DNA from: Pomphorhynchus laevis
Lineage: Eukaryota > Acanthocephala > Palaeacanthocephala > Echinorhynchida > Pomphorhynchidae
DNA: 64,000 nt
Reading direction: 5' to 3'
Assembly: GCA_012934845.2 (NCBI GenBank)
Contig: WNNJ02000677.1
Location: 1-64,000, forward strand
Part shown: positions 1 through 12,400 of the stretch, in pieces
Layout of the letters: each line of letters starts with the position of its first letter
Position numbering within the stretch: position 1 is the stretch's first letter
Position numbers and translations under genes: made by a program
The notes under the pieces: generated by a model
Databases searched by the model: none
Told to the model about the DNA's origin: nothing
The model's input: only the letters and a program-made list of their open reading frames with translations

Positions 1-1850
1 GCTCAGTGCAAATGGGTTTCAACAACCACATCTTATGTAGCAGTAATATGTCGAGGAGAGAATTTGTTCTAGTGCAATGAAAGGTGGGTAACGGTGGTTA
101 ATGAATAAGATAGTCGATTCTTGCTCTGCGGAGTGCCGCATTAATCCAACGACCAGTTATCTCGTTGAAGTCACCAAGTAATATGTCATAAGCGCTCCCC
201 AATATTCGATCCAGGAGGTCACGATTCTTGTGAATTTCTCTTGGCCGAATACGGACATTGACTATGCTAATACGCGTACCGTTCTTACAGAGTGAAATGA
301 CTAAACAAGATAGGACTGAACAGAAGTAGTTTAAAAGGAGGAATGACATCAAGGAGCTCTTCACTAGGGTTAAAAGACCTTGAGATGAAGATGAGTGACG
401 GGGTCATAACCCCCTCACCCTGGAGTGAGGAGGTTATGTACGGAGTAAAGTGGGTGTAGATGTGCTTGGGGATAAATCTAGTAATATCCTTGGGGTACGA
501 AAAGACCGCGTCTTCTGAAGGACTGTAATATCTGCAACTCTACAAGATAGAAGGCTAAGGGTGGAAGCACCTCCCAATTCCACCTAAGGATATTCAGTGA
601 AAATGGCCCTTGATTACTTTCCATTGCGTTTATTAAACCGGAGTTGGACGCCTTCCGCCTAGTCGGAACCAAAAGCGGAAATGTCGCCATTTCCACCTCC
701 CGTTCCAACAACAGAAGACATTTGCCCACGGAATTATCTTCATATCCCTGCGTTGGGACTGTCCATAATGAGTTCGTGCGAACCAGCCTCTTTGGTGGTA
801 TTAACTGCCGTGAACCATTCCTCTTGTTGGATTTGGATAAATTTCTTTGGTTGGTAGTTGCCCTCCCAACTGGGGAGCCTGGATGGAATTCCCGAGTTGA
901 CCAACTGAAGACTTAACTATGTTTTCAAGAAACTCGATGGATTTATGATATCTGACATTTGTGAATTTCATTATGTCAGCCACAAGAATACTTTATTCTT
1001 CTTTATTCCCGGCTGTATCAGCTCCAGCAAAACTGTTGTGTTTCGGTATATCTGGCTTGTGCCTATTTTGGTAGCTTTTAAAGTGGACACATTGTTAGAC
1101 CATGTGGGGTGCTAACCCTCGCAGTTCAAGCAGCACGGTTTGCTCTCGCATTTGGTTTGATGCATCGTGCTTGATCCGCATACCCCTCATTTTAGGGGCG
1201 AGGAACAACTTGATGACCAGTGCCCCCACTAATGGCAATTATTACAGTGGGGGTGAGTTACTGTATCTGACTTCAATAGAGTAAATTTCAAATTGTACCC
1301 AATAATGGGGTTACATGGAGTGTTTATTAAAATTTGAGCAACATCCATTGGTGTGTTGCGGAATGCCACCGGTGTGGGAAGACCATTCTTGTGGTGATAA
1401 AGCGGATGTTGTATATGTTATATTCTTTTGTTAGGGCTGCTACATCTTCCGTGAGGTATGTAGGGATGTTATTGATTTTAACTGATGGTATAATTTGCTA
1501 TGATAAGATGGTGGCTATATCTGAGAATCTGCGTTTGAAGAATTTAGTATAAGATCTGGCCAAGTCGGGGGATGCGAGAGATATTTTAACTTCGCGTTCA
1601 TAGTATTTGATTGTATTGAATAGAATTCGCTTATTAAATTGGTTGGTGAAGTCTCTTAAGAAAATTTTAAATAGATTTTGGCTCTCTTCAGGCTTCAATA
1701 ACTCGATCACTATTAAGTTCAATAACTTGGGTACAGGGGGAGTTCATCATCGAGAGAATTACCCTAAATATGCAAATCTTTACTTGCTTGTTTAGCAGGA
1801 AAAAGCGACTTTCTAGAATTGTTTGAAAGTTCCGACAGCATGTTACTTAC
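1..1850 (-). mobile_element. Jockey/I-like LINE copy C, truncated by window edge and decayed
   Basis: On the minus strand, 1478-1722 gives an ORF1-like N-terminal part (FKIFLRDFTNQFNKRILFNT, then KYYEREVKISLASPDLARSY). This matches the copy at 20315 ([20 protein letters not shown]). The ORF2 start (FSLNILRWNW) lies near 600. The endonuclease segment at 98-364 ends [20 protein letters not shown], the catalytic GDFN block of APE-type LINE endonucleases. ORF1 precedes ORF2 in the order expected for a minus-strand element, and the RT part would lie left of the window. Reading frames are broken several times. The three family copies in this window clearly share one source. Confidence 0.8.
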
Positions 1851-1859
1851 CATTTTTTG

Positions 1860-3300
1860 TTTGCTATTATCTCAGACACTTTTATGTGAAAAATAAGAGC
1901 AAACTAGATATTGCAACTACCAACTGGAAAAAGAGCAGTTTGCGCTTGAAATAATGTTTGAATAAAAACACTTTCTAATCTATGTTTCAAAATTTCAACT
2001 ATATATAGGATTGTATATATACATTTATATACATATACATTTATATACATTTATAGATACATGTAGATTGATATATACATTGATATATATACATATAAAA
2101 TTGTATATATATTATACTGATTAGTAGCGTCCTGCTGTATCAAGAATAGAAACAATACCTGTGAGGATATATTGTGCTACAACCAGAAGAAGGAATATAT
2201 ATAGACATATATAAATATGTCTATATTATGTCATATATATTGTCGAAACAATTTAAAACGAACTTTAGTATTTAAAGCTGGATCATCACTGAGAAATTAT
2301 ATTTCAATAACTTATACAAAGAATACATGCACTGATACAAAGTGGAAGTTGTAAAGATAAAATATGCAAATCATGTGCAATAATATAACAAACGAAAACA
2401 TTCCTTAGTACTAACACAAATTTGAAGTAAAATAAATAAATAAATAAATAAAGATTTTCTTAATAAAATAACATGGTGAAAAATATAAATAAATAACAGG
2501 TCAGTTACAGAAAATCATGGAAATAAACAATATAGCAAGTGAAGTTTTCTACCATGATCACGGCCTCAAATCCAGGGGGATTTGAGCCCCTAACCGATCC
2601 AACACGCCGCTTTCCGATGAAGTAAAATGTAAAAGGCATAAATCAACACATGCAAAACCAAATAAGCGGTATATCTTTGTACATGCACTACATGTAGTGA
2701 ACAGAAAGTCAGTGAAATTAGAAATCAAATAAATATTCGAATAAATAACCGACGCTCTGACATAAAGGCAAAATGTGCTACTGCAGATGGAGCTGCATCG
2801 CACATAAAATTAATCATCTATCACATTCATCAGCGCTAACGGTTATTAAAGGTATCATACAAAATACTGCTAAAATATTATTAAAAGGAACTATATTGCA
2901 TAGGGCATTTAATGACAGATATGTCATTAAATACGGAATTTGGAGGTGATCTTGATTCAGCAAAATAAATAGCTTAATATTTTAGCAAGATTTTGCTATT
3001 AATAGTTGTATTTCTGATGTAATCTCGTTGATATTTTGTACATTATATTCCTGAAGAAAACCAAACAGTGGTCAAAAGCTTGATAAACAATTAGAATAAT
3101 TATTGTCTTTTATTATTCGATTTGAAACTATATATAATACTAACTTAGTAGTATATAGTAGTATATATTGTAGTATATATACTACTATATATATTACTCA
3201 ATTTGGTATAAACTCATTTTACAAAATATAATTGTTATCTATTAATTTATATTATAATTCTTCTATCACTTTCGCTACCGCTTTTGTTTCGTTAAAGCAT
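1860..3300. other. AT-rich intron with simple repeats
   Basis: Apart from the LINE 3'-end fragment at 2430-2640, I see only AT-rich DNA here. There are TA/ATATAC-type simple repeats at about 1998-2112 and a TAGTATATATAC-type stretch at about 3128-3196. No gene or exon was found. Confidence 0.6.
2430..2640 (-). mobile_element. 3'-end fragment of the Jockey/I-like LINE
   Basis: Read on the minus strand, 2549-2615 gives GGCGTGTTGGATCGGTTAGG followed by a CTCAAATCC...GGATTTGAGG stretch. The same block occurs in the 3' UTR of the full copy (23861-23910) and at 27950-28030. It is followed by a TTTATTTATTT-type tail (2430-2455). It is probably a 5'-truncated insertion. Confidence 0.6.
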
Positions 3301-3360
3301 CTATTAATAGTGCAAGTTGAATTTATTTAAACTTATGTGGTTCTTATCATATTTCTTAAG

Positions 3361-3476
3361 GGAATTTTCAAAAGAACGTGATAAAGCTAAGCAACGTGGT
3401 GACTTTCAAAAGCTGCGAGAAAAGCAGATTGTAGAAGAATCTTACAAGAATTATATAGAATGGATACGCCAAGCAG
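3361..3476 (+). CDS. Cav1 exon: I-II linker with beta-subunit interaction domain (AID)
   Basis: The exon follows a ...cttaag acceptor and ends at a gtatga donor. It reads [20 protein letters not shown], then [19 protein letters not shown], with the last Glu of the AID completed by the next exon. The AID consensus QQxExxLxGYxxWIxxxE is kept at Gln, Glu, Tyr, Trp-Ile and final Glu, but Leu is Tyr and Gly is Asn. The motif binds the guanylate-kinase groove of the beta subunit. The exon starts on a split Gly codon, so the preceding exon (I-S6) lies upstream of this window. Start phase 2, end phase 1. Confidence 0.95.
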
Positions 3477-6400
3477 GTATGATTAAAGGTCGTTTTCAAC
3501 CACGAAAATATATGATTAGATGTCGTTTTTATTAAGAAACAAACACTGTTTCTAAAAAGCATAATTTTAATTGACATTTTTCACTTGTGCAGATTAATCT
3601 AATTCAACTCATTTTTACATTTTACACTTACATTCATTTCGTTAATTCAATCAAACAGCTATTTTCAGTAATATGATCATACGAATTAATAAATTAGATT
3701 ACTTATTTGAAGCTAAATATTTTGTTCTACAAATAGATTTAAAATGGAAATTTCTTTATCTTAAAAAATAATTTATTAACTCTATTTTTATGAACCGATT
3801 GATAGATAATATACAATGTATTGCAATAAATATTGGAGGTCATCAGGCGGAAATGCTATATTATCAGTTTAAGTTATCCATGATAAGTTATCACCTATAA
3901 TAAATGCGAAAAAATGATATTTGATGAATCTTTATGGTTTATTTAAAACCATATATTGTGGTGCATGCTATTTTATAATTTATTTCTGTGTAGACAATTT
4001 ATTATTTCAAGCAAATTTTTTTAACATACCATGTATTGATTTACTTACTATTTTTTCGATTCGTAGATTTAAGCTCTTGATATACAATATTTAAAATTAC
4101 ATTATTTTACAGCTTGATTTATATAAGATTAATAGATGTATTTCCGGGACGAAATTAGAAATAAATATGCGACCTTAATTTATTTAATCAATATGGTTAT
4201 TTTATCAAAATTAAGATTTCTGTCTTAGATGTTGGAATTTGGAATATAATATTGTAAAAATTTGAAATCATTTCCTCGACAGTGGCTCGCAAAGCTTTCT
4301 TTTTCATTTGTAGACATAATTCATAATTACTAATCATTACATTCTTGTTCACTAATACATCAAATCAGCTAACTCTGTCGATCTTTGTCGTCGTCTACCA
4401 ATCTCATTTTCTTATTAACTCAAGTGATTTCATTTAACGTGTTTCGTCGAGTTTTCTGTTTTTTTTGTTTCCGGAGATACCCACGTACTTTACATTTCAC
4501 ACTTATTGTTGTCGATTGTTTCTTAAACTCAACAAATGTGGAGCAGATTTTCCTGTATCCTCTTGTTTTATTACGTATATGTAATTGTTTTGTTTTTGGA
4601 TTCTGCGCGGTGCTGGCATGAATAAAAAATATTGTCTTTACTTTGTGTTCATTTGGTTCAATTGATAAATTGTGCTTATTTTGCTCAAACGGTGTGTGCA
4701 CATGGTGTCTCTTAACAATTCGATGTTTGGCTAGATTTTAATTTTTGTACTGTAACAATATTGTGTATTTTCTGAAAAATTGAAATCAAATAAAAATTAA
4801 AAGTCATTTTAATTTTTGTACTGTGAACAATAATTTGTATATTCTGAAGAAAGTGAAATTACACCGAAAGCTTATATCAATTTTATTTTATCTTTGATTG
4901 ATTATCAGGTTATTTTTTTATTGGTTAACAATTCAGATCAGCTAACTGAATCCACGTATTTTACACGTCACACACGACAATGCTAACATGCCGATGCTGT
5001 GCTACTCAGCACCTGACGGGATTTCTGAAGGCCTTTCACAACCAACTCCAGGACATCGGTATTTTGGTCCACGAGGTACCCAGCGATGGCAACTGCCTAT
5101 TTCATGCCCTATCCGATCAGATAATTGGCAGTTTTGAAAATCACTCCGAGTATCGTGCGGAGGTTTGCGACCACCTTGAAGCCAAAAAGACGAAGTTTGG
5201 ATCTTTCTTCGAAAACTTTGACAAATCGATTGCGCAACTTCTCAAACCATGCCGGAAATCAGGCACTGGTGGCGTTTGCTCGCATCAAAGTCGTTTCCAT
5301 TGTCATTCACCAGGAAGGCATAATGTCGTGGGTTATTGACAGCAGCACGATCAGCGAAGATCGTAGCTAAGATCCTTCATAGGTCCTTCTCATAAGAAAA
5401 AACGGGGCCTCTTCTTTGTTGGACAACGAACCGCTAGCGAAAACAGTTTTGAAGCGAATCTGCAAATCGTAGAGGGACAAGGGACCCCTATGATTTGGAT
5501 CTTACAATGGACTAGTAGGAACCCTTCTAGTCTATTGTAGTGCTCGCAACGATCACTACAATAGACTACGGAAGACGAACAACGACTGTGACGGACCCGC
5601 TTTAGTCAAGATTCACGAGTGGTCGCCGCAGAGGGATACAACACTTCTCAAAATAGTAAGAAAACGTCTAAACCTTTAGCTTTCATAGACATTACGTTGA
5701 TTAAGTTAAGTTGTTAAGTAATGCACGATCAAATAATTAAATAAATTAGTTTATTTATTGAAAAAATATGTATATAAGGTTTTAAATAATATATATTTAT
5801 CAAGTTTAAATTTTAAATTTTAAATAAAAATCAATTTTTGTGAATTGCCTAATAAATGACAGGCGATATATAAGTATAAGAATTAGAGATCATCAGAAGG
5901 AACTGATATGTTATTAGGAGCCCCTATTTCTATGCGTAACATAGCAACGGGGCCAGGAAATAGCCTGCATTGAATTGGGGCCAGGAAACAGCCTAATGTG
6001 AATTTGAAATTTTGTCAAATCATCCTGTGACCTTCATAAGTTCCAAATAATTGGCATTCATGATGTTGTTGTCTGGTAAATCTGTAGTAGCAGTAACATT
6101 GTAATTATTTTAACGATAGCATTACTTGTAATTGTTTTGAAACTGTAAAGCAACGAATATGCTTATATAATAGCTTTATATAAAATACAGATTTATTATA
6201 TGTTTGATATTAGTCAACTATAAGTTAGTTGAATATGAATAAATTAAAAATATTAACTATTATTTTAAACAACGCATTTATCTCAATTAATTGTATCAAT
6301 TTCACATAATTTTATTAAGTTACTTTTTCAACTCTTATCATTCATGCGATTTTTAATATACAACTAGTATTTGCAAATATATTTACAATATTTGCTTATA

Positions 6401-9400
6401 ATATCTTTGCAAATATATTTATATTTCTATGCTGTTTTAGAAATCACTGACGAAACTATAGACAAAGATGCTCAAGAAGGTAAATTTTATTATAAAATAC
6501 TTATGGTTTATGACAAACAAGATGATATTAAAATATGTTTGTTATGTTTTACTTCAGACACTTTTTCTGAAAATAATCAAACAAGTGAACGACGTTCCTG
6601 GTTTACCGAAGCACGGATGGCAATCGAATTTCGACTGTCAGTAAACTAATAAATATCATTAGTAACTCTGTATTCGTAATTCCTGTTTATAGAAGACATT
6701 TACGTCGGATGGATTTTTACACTCGACGACAAGCTTTAATGTTAACCAAGAGCCAAAGCTTTTACTGGGTTATAATCGTATTGGTTTTCCTAAACACACT
6801 AGTTCAAGCAACTGAGCGATATCCACAGAGTCCAGCGTTTGAATTTTTTCAAGGTTGCAATAAATTTTTTGTATTGGTTTTGTTTCAATAAAAATACGAC
6901 AGTAAAACCTTAATTTTATTCATAAGTGATTATTTCTCAAAATTTTTAACAATTCGAAAAATCATAGTTCTGATAGTCATTTTAACGTTCTAGCTACTTT
7001 GACTTTACATCAGCGATATCATTTTATATAATTGTGTGCAAATGTTCAACTTTAAAAATATATATTTTTATAATAATTAAGTAAAGCGAACTCGTCATGT
7101 CCTGAAAATGAGCAAGCGATATATCTTATAGTCCAAACTACTTTAATTCAAATTACAAATAGAGTAATTTGCCAAATCACACATCGAATATTTACTGTAA
7201 TACTTAAGGTATTGAATTATTTAAATTGCATTTATTACAATAATTACATGGCCTAGTTATATAAAGTTAATATTTACTTATAAAATGCATCAGCTGGTGG
7301 CATAAGCATAAAACTGTCAATAAACGTGACAGTTACATCAGCTGGTAGCATAAGCATAAATACACCGTAATTTAGTCAATAAACATGACAGTTTTGTTTC
7401 TTTGTTGTAATGATACAAATAAATAAATTTTTACTTAATTTTGTAAAAATTGTAAAGATACACTATCCTTACAATTAAAAGTTAGAATTATACAATTAAT
7501 TATATAATTATATAATTTATTATATAATTACAATTAATGATCTTATAAAGCAATATAATTGTGATCGATACACGTCCAAACCGTTTTTATTTGGCATTTA
7601 TTTGTTTAAAAGCAATTTGAAGTGATCAGTTAATTATATAAACTATATATTTATTTATTCATGTATTTATTTATTTATATATTTATTTATGATACTCTCT
7701 CTACAAGGAAATACACGTGCTTGAGCTTTAAAATAGAATTTGGCAACGATTTTCAGCTGACATATGAAATTGTAATTATATCTGTGATGGTGTATGTCAA
7801 ATTGTGCATTTAAATATTATCATCATTTTTAAATAAAGATATAAATATAGAAATTGACAATTTGAAAGCGACTTATACATTTGGAAATTTATCTTTTTAA
7901 TTCGAATTTTAAATTTTTAAATTTACAATTTAAAATAGATTTTTAAAATTTACAATTTCTAAATTGTAAATTTCTTCAAAATTTACAATTTATAAGGAAA
8001 TTTATAAATTTGTGAACATTTATAAAATAGATAATGGATTTAGGATTAGAAGCTTTGTTCAAGATGGAATTTTTTTCTATAAATGTTGATATTAATTAAT
8101 AATATGAAATAATAAACAAATAAATAACCATTTAAAACAAGATTTAGTAATTAGGTAGCTGTAAAACACTGCCTTCCTACTGTAGTGATATAGTTGTACA
8201 TGAAAATTGATGAACCCTTTGTCAATGTGATAGATCAATTGCTTAGAATTATAACATTCAATCGAAACATGAAAAATAATTTAAAAACTGAATAGTTCTT
8301 TGCAGAACAAAACGAATATTTTATAGACTGACAATTTTGACAAAATAAAATTCTTTACACCTTATTCTGCTTAATTCCTAATTATTGTAAAAACTTAAAA
8401 GATATAAAATACTAAGATTGCCAGGACGTAGGCATGTAAATATCGCACGACCCATAACTATTTCAATTCTTGTATGAATTACGTTAACCACCATTATATT
8501 TACTTTAATTCAAAATACATTTTAACTTTGCATCAAGATAGTTACAGCACAGTTTAGATGATAAGATATGATTTCGATTACTACAAATTATCCGGAATGT
8601 AATGAGGAGAAAATAATCCGATAAAAAGAATCCTGATAAAATTCCTTCAAGAATGTAGCAATAAACGCTATAATTTTACAAACATGAATACTGTTTATTT
8701 TTTGATTAAAGTCGGTTGAGAAGTAAGCGAAAGCTAATTATTTTGAACAACTTTTTGTTGCTGTATTTTTCAATTAATTATTTATTAACAAATTAATAAT
8801 TATTATATAATTTAGATCAAGTCAACTTAATTTTCATAGTGCTATTTACATTGGAGATGTTTCTGAAAATGTACAGCCTTGGGATTCAAGGATATTTTGT
8901 CTCAAATTTCAACAGATTCGATTTTTTTGTTATTATTGGGAGTATAAGTGAAATTATTTTGACTCGAATGAAGATTATGCGAGCTTTGGGCATTAGCGTC
9001 CTTAGATGTGTTCGACTTCTTCGTGTCTTCAAATTTACACGGTTAGTTTAAATTTTATTCAAATTTATAGAATTAGGTAATTTTCAGCTCAATTTGCTAG
9101 TTCAGAAGAAAGGATTAAATCATAAGGACACAAATAAGAGTAATAATCTTAAATATATAAAAACATCCTCATTTATTTGTAAAATAAATTTTTCAGTTAT
9201 AAAATGAACTTTGCATAGCATTGAATAAAATAGACTATTTTTGAATTTTTTATTTGACATTTTCCGCTAAATTGAATTAATGTTTTCAGTATGCAAAGTT
9301 ATATTACAGTATAATGTATTATATTGTAAAGAATGTAATGTAAACACTTATTACAACACACTGCCACAATAAGTCATTTTTTCTTGTTGGATTTATATCT

Positions 9401-12400
9401 GAGCATTCAATTTACAAAAAATAATTTCAGAAGAACGCTTTAAGAATCCCAATAATTTTAAATAGTTGATCCATTATTGATAAATAATTATTTAAGCTGG
9501 ATAAAAGAAAAATTCCTCTTTTCTTTTATCCGGTTCCAATAATTCTTCATAATAATTTAATTAACTTTTTAAATCTTACTGTTTAATAGCAGTGAGTAAG
9601 ACGTATAAAAATGTGAGATTTGTTATATCGATCGTAACAATTATGTAATTAATGTCTATAGTTATATTTGACACTTGTATATTTAATCATCACTGCGCTT
9701 GAAATTAATTAACGACTCTTGATAATTACTAATCGGGATTTATCTAAAATATTTACTATTGTCAGTTGTTCTTAACATGGTACCCACATAAAACAAACAT
9801 TTCTATTTATTTGACTTTAAAATCAAAATATTCTCATTTACATATAAAATAATTGATGTGAAATAAATATGTGACTATGGTTAACCTAACATATCTACAA
9901 TATTTTTAATAAAATATTAAATTTATGCTTTGATTAATTAGTTTATATATTTTTAAGATATTGGCTGGCATTAAGAAATCTGGTTGCATCCCTCTTAAAC
10001 AGTATGAGATCTGTTGCTAGCTTATTATTGTTATTGTCGCTATTCATTGCCATTTTTGCATTACTTGGAATGCAAACATTTGGTGGAAAATTCGACAATA
10101 TTGATCCAACGCAAGAAAAACCAAACCACAATTTTGATTCGTTTTGGAACGCATTGCTAACAGTTTTCCAAGTGAGTCAAATTATTATTATCAATTTCGT
10201 TTTGTTATTACTACTAATGCACAAATTGATCTATTTTGAGATTAATCTACTAATATTTTTTTGAGATTTAAATCTTCATTTCAATCTATGGACAGATTTC
10301 TTGAATTTTAGTGTTTGTAACAAACATTTTCGTTTCTGAAATTTGTCGCGATTACATTTTAATTGTATGTGTTAATATTGGAAGCAAAAGGATTATTATA
10401 CCAATGAGAACGAACTCTAAAGATCATTGTCAGGAACTCCTGACAATTACCAGGAATAGTAAACGGCACAAGTATATTTTCAAAACCTTACGTGTTGAAT
10501 TTACAAAATTTTCAAGTTCTGCCAAGCATTGAACACATTCACACTCAAGATGTTATGTGAAAATTTCATGATTCCTCTTTGTAAAGTAAGCCTATCTGGA
10601 AGAATTCAATATTTTTATTTTACCATTCCTACAATTAATAATTGATATTAGAATAATATTAGTTATATTCATAATTAAAAAGTGATATAAATAATTTTAT
10701 ACATAAATATATTGTTGCTAGCTCGGCAATATAAATAGTTGTATTGCATATGTAAGAAAATTTTAAAGCGTTACATGAACATGGTAACCATTGAGCACAT
10801 GTTCAATTTATTTGAATTAAAGGATACCTAATATTTAATATGAATATGAATATTAATATTAATACTTTATATTATTCTTAATACTATAATACAAAACTTA
10901 ATACCAATAATATTTTAATTTTATGATACTACAAATTGCTTTAACAAAGTATCTGCCAAATTATCTATACACACTTATATCTTACTATTGAATAATAAAT
11001 ATCATCATTTTTGCAGTATCTATGTTGTCTACAAACATAAGAATCGAATACTGCAAATTTTGAAAATGATACTTTTAAATAATGTCAAAACGTAACAATC
11101 ATTTTAACAAAAAATTATCCATTATTAAATGGATATGCGAACTTACATATTCTCGTATATAATTTCAAATAAACCAGTAATTCATTAATTTTATGATTTA
11201 GACAATTAATAATGTAATTAATAAATAAGTTATTAATGTTACTTGTATCATTGGAACTTTCCGACCCATATCCACTTAATGAATTGCAACTTCACTAGAT
11301 ATGGAAGTTATTTGGTGTTTAGGTCCCTTATGAGAGTTAATTCTCTGTAATAACTATTTTTTAAACGTGTGAGTAATTTGAATTTTATTATTATGAATAA
11401 GCAGTGATGAGCAAGATCGAAATAATTATAGCCACATAATTTCTAAAGCTAACTAATTGGCAAAGAAGAAAGTAAAGCTACAGGAGAATATTAAATATTT
11501 TACTATTACCAATATTATATATTCGCTGGTCATAATTTGGTCATTTAGACGTTTACCTAACATCTTAATGAAATAGTATTTGTCGTTATCTGTATCAGAT
11601 AATCATTAAATAATTTGATTTCATCTAAATGAATTGAATGTGTATCAATCCGTCATATTACGGCATGTAAGTGTTCTCTGCTCTTTGTGACTATGCACCC
11701 ACAGTCGTAAAAAAAATAAATATAAATATATCGATAAAATTGAATTAATAGAATCATTAAATATTTTAATAAATCAAAATTATTTAAAAGTAGGGACATC
11801 TATATTTAGACAAGTAAAAGGTGTTCCAATGGGTGGTAATAGTAGCCCAATTATAGCTGACTTGTTTTTAAGCTTTATAGAATACGAATTTGTTCATAAC
11901 TGTGTAAAAACTAAATCTAAACAATATAAATATATGAAATATATGTTTCGATTCATTGATGATATATGTGTATTTAATTCTAGCAATTTTTGATCAATAA
12001 GCGAACAAATTTATCCAGGTTACCTCATTCGTAATAAAACCAATAATAATGATAAATAAAGCATATATCTAGATATGAACATTAAATTAACATAAACTAA
12101 AACTACTATTAATTTATATCGTAAAGATAACATATTTAAATTTACAAGAAACATATTTTTGCATGAGCATTCATGCATACAAGATAATATTAAATATATT
12201 ACATTAAATAATGAAATTTTAAGAATTGCAACAATATGTAATGATATTGGCTTTCTTCAAAATCACTTAAATAATTTAATAGATGCATTTTTAAACAAGG
12301 TTATTATAAAAATAATATCAAGCAGACAATAGTAAAATATATAAATCAACACAATAATATAAAGAATAAATTTAAACTCTTAAGTTGTAAATTTTTATGG

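Noticed and set aside
6709-6891. Reading the II-S1 exon to its in-frame stop at about 6889
   Set aside because: The extension [11 protein letters not shown] looks like channel sequence, but a donor at 6854 joined to the acceptor at 8815 gives the exact family length and phase, so the rest is intron.
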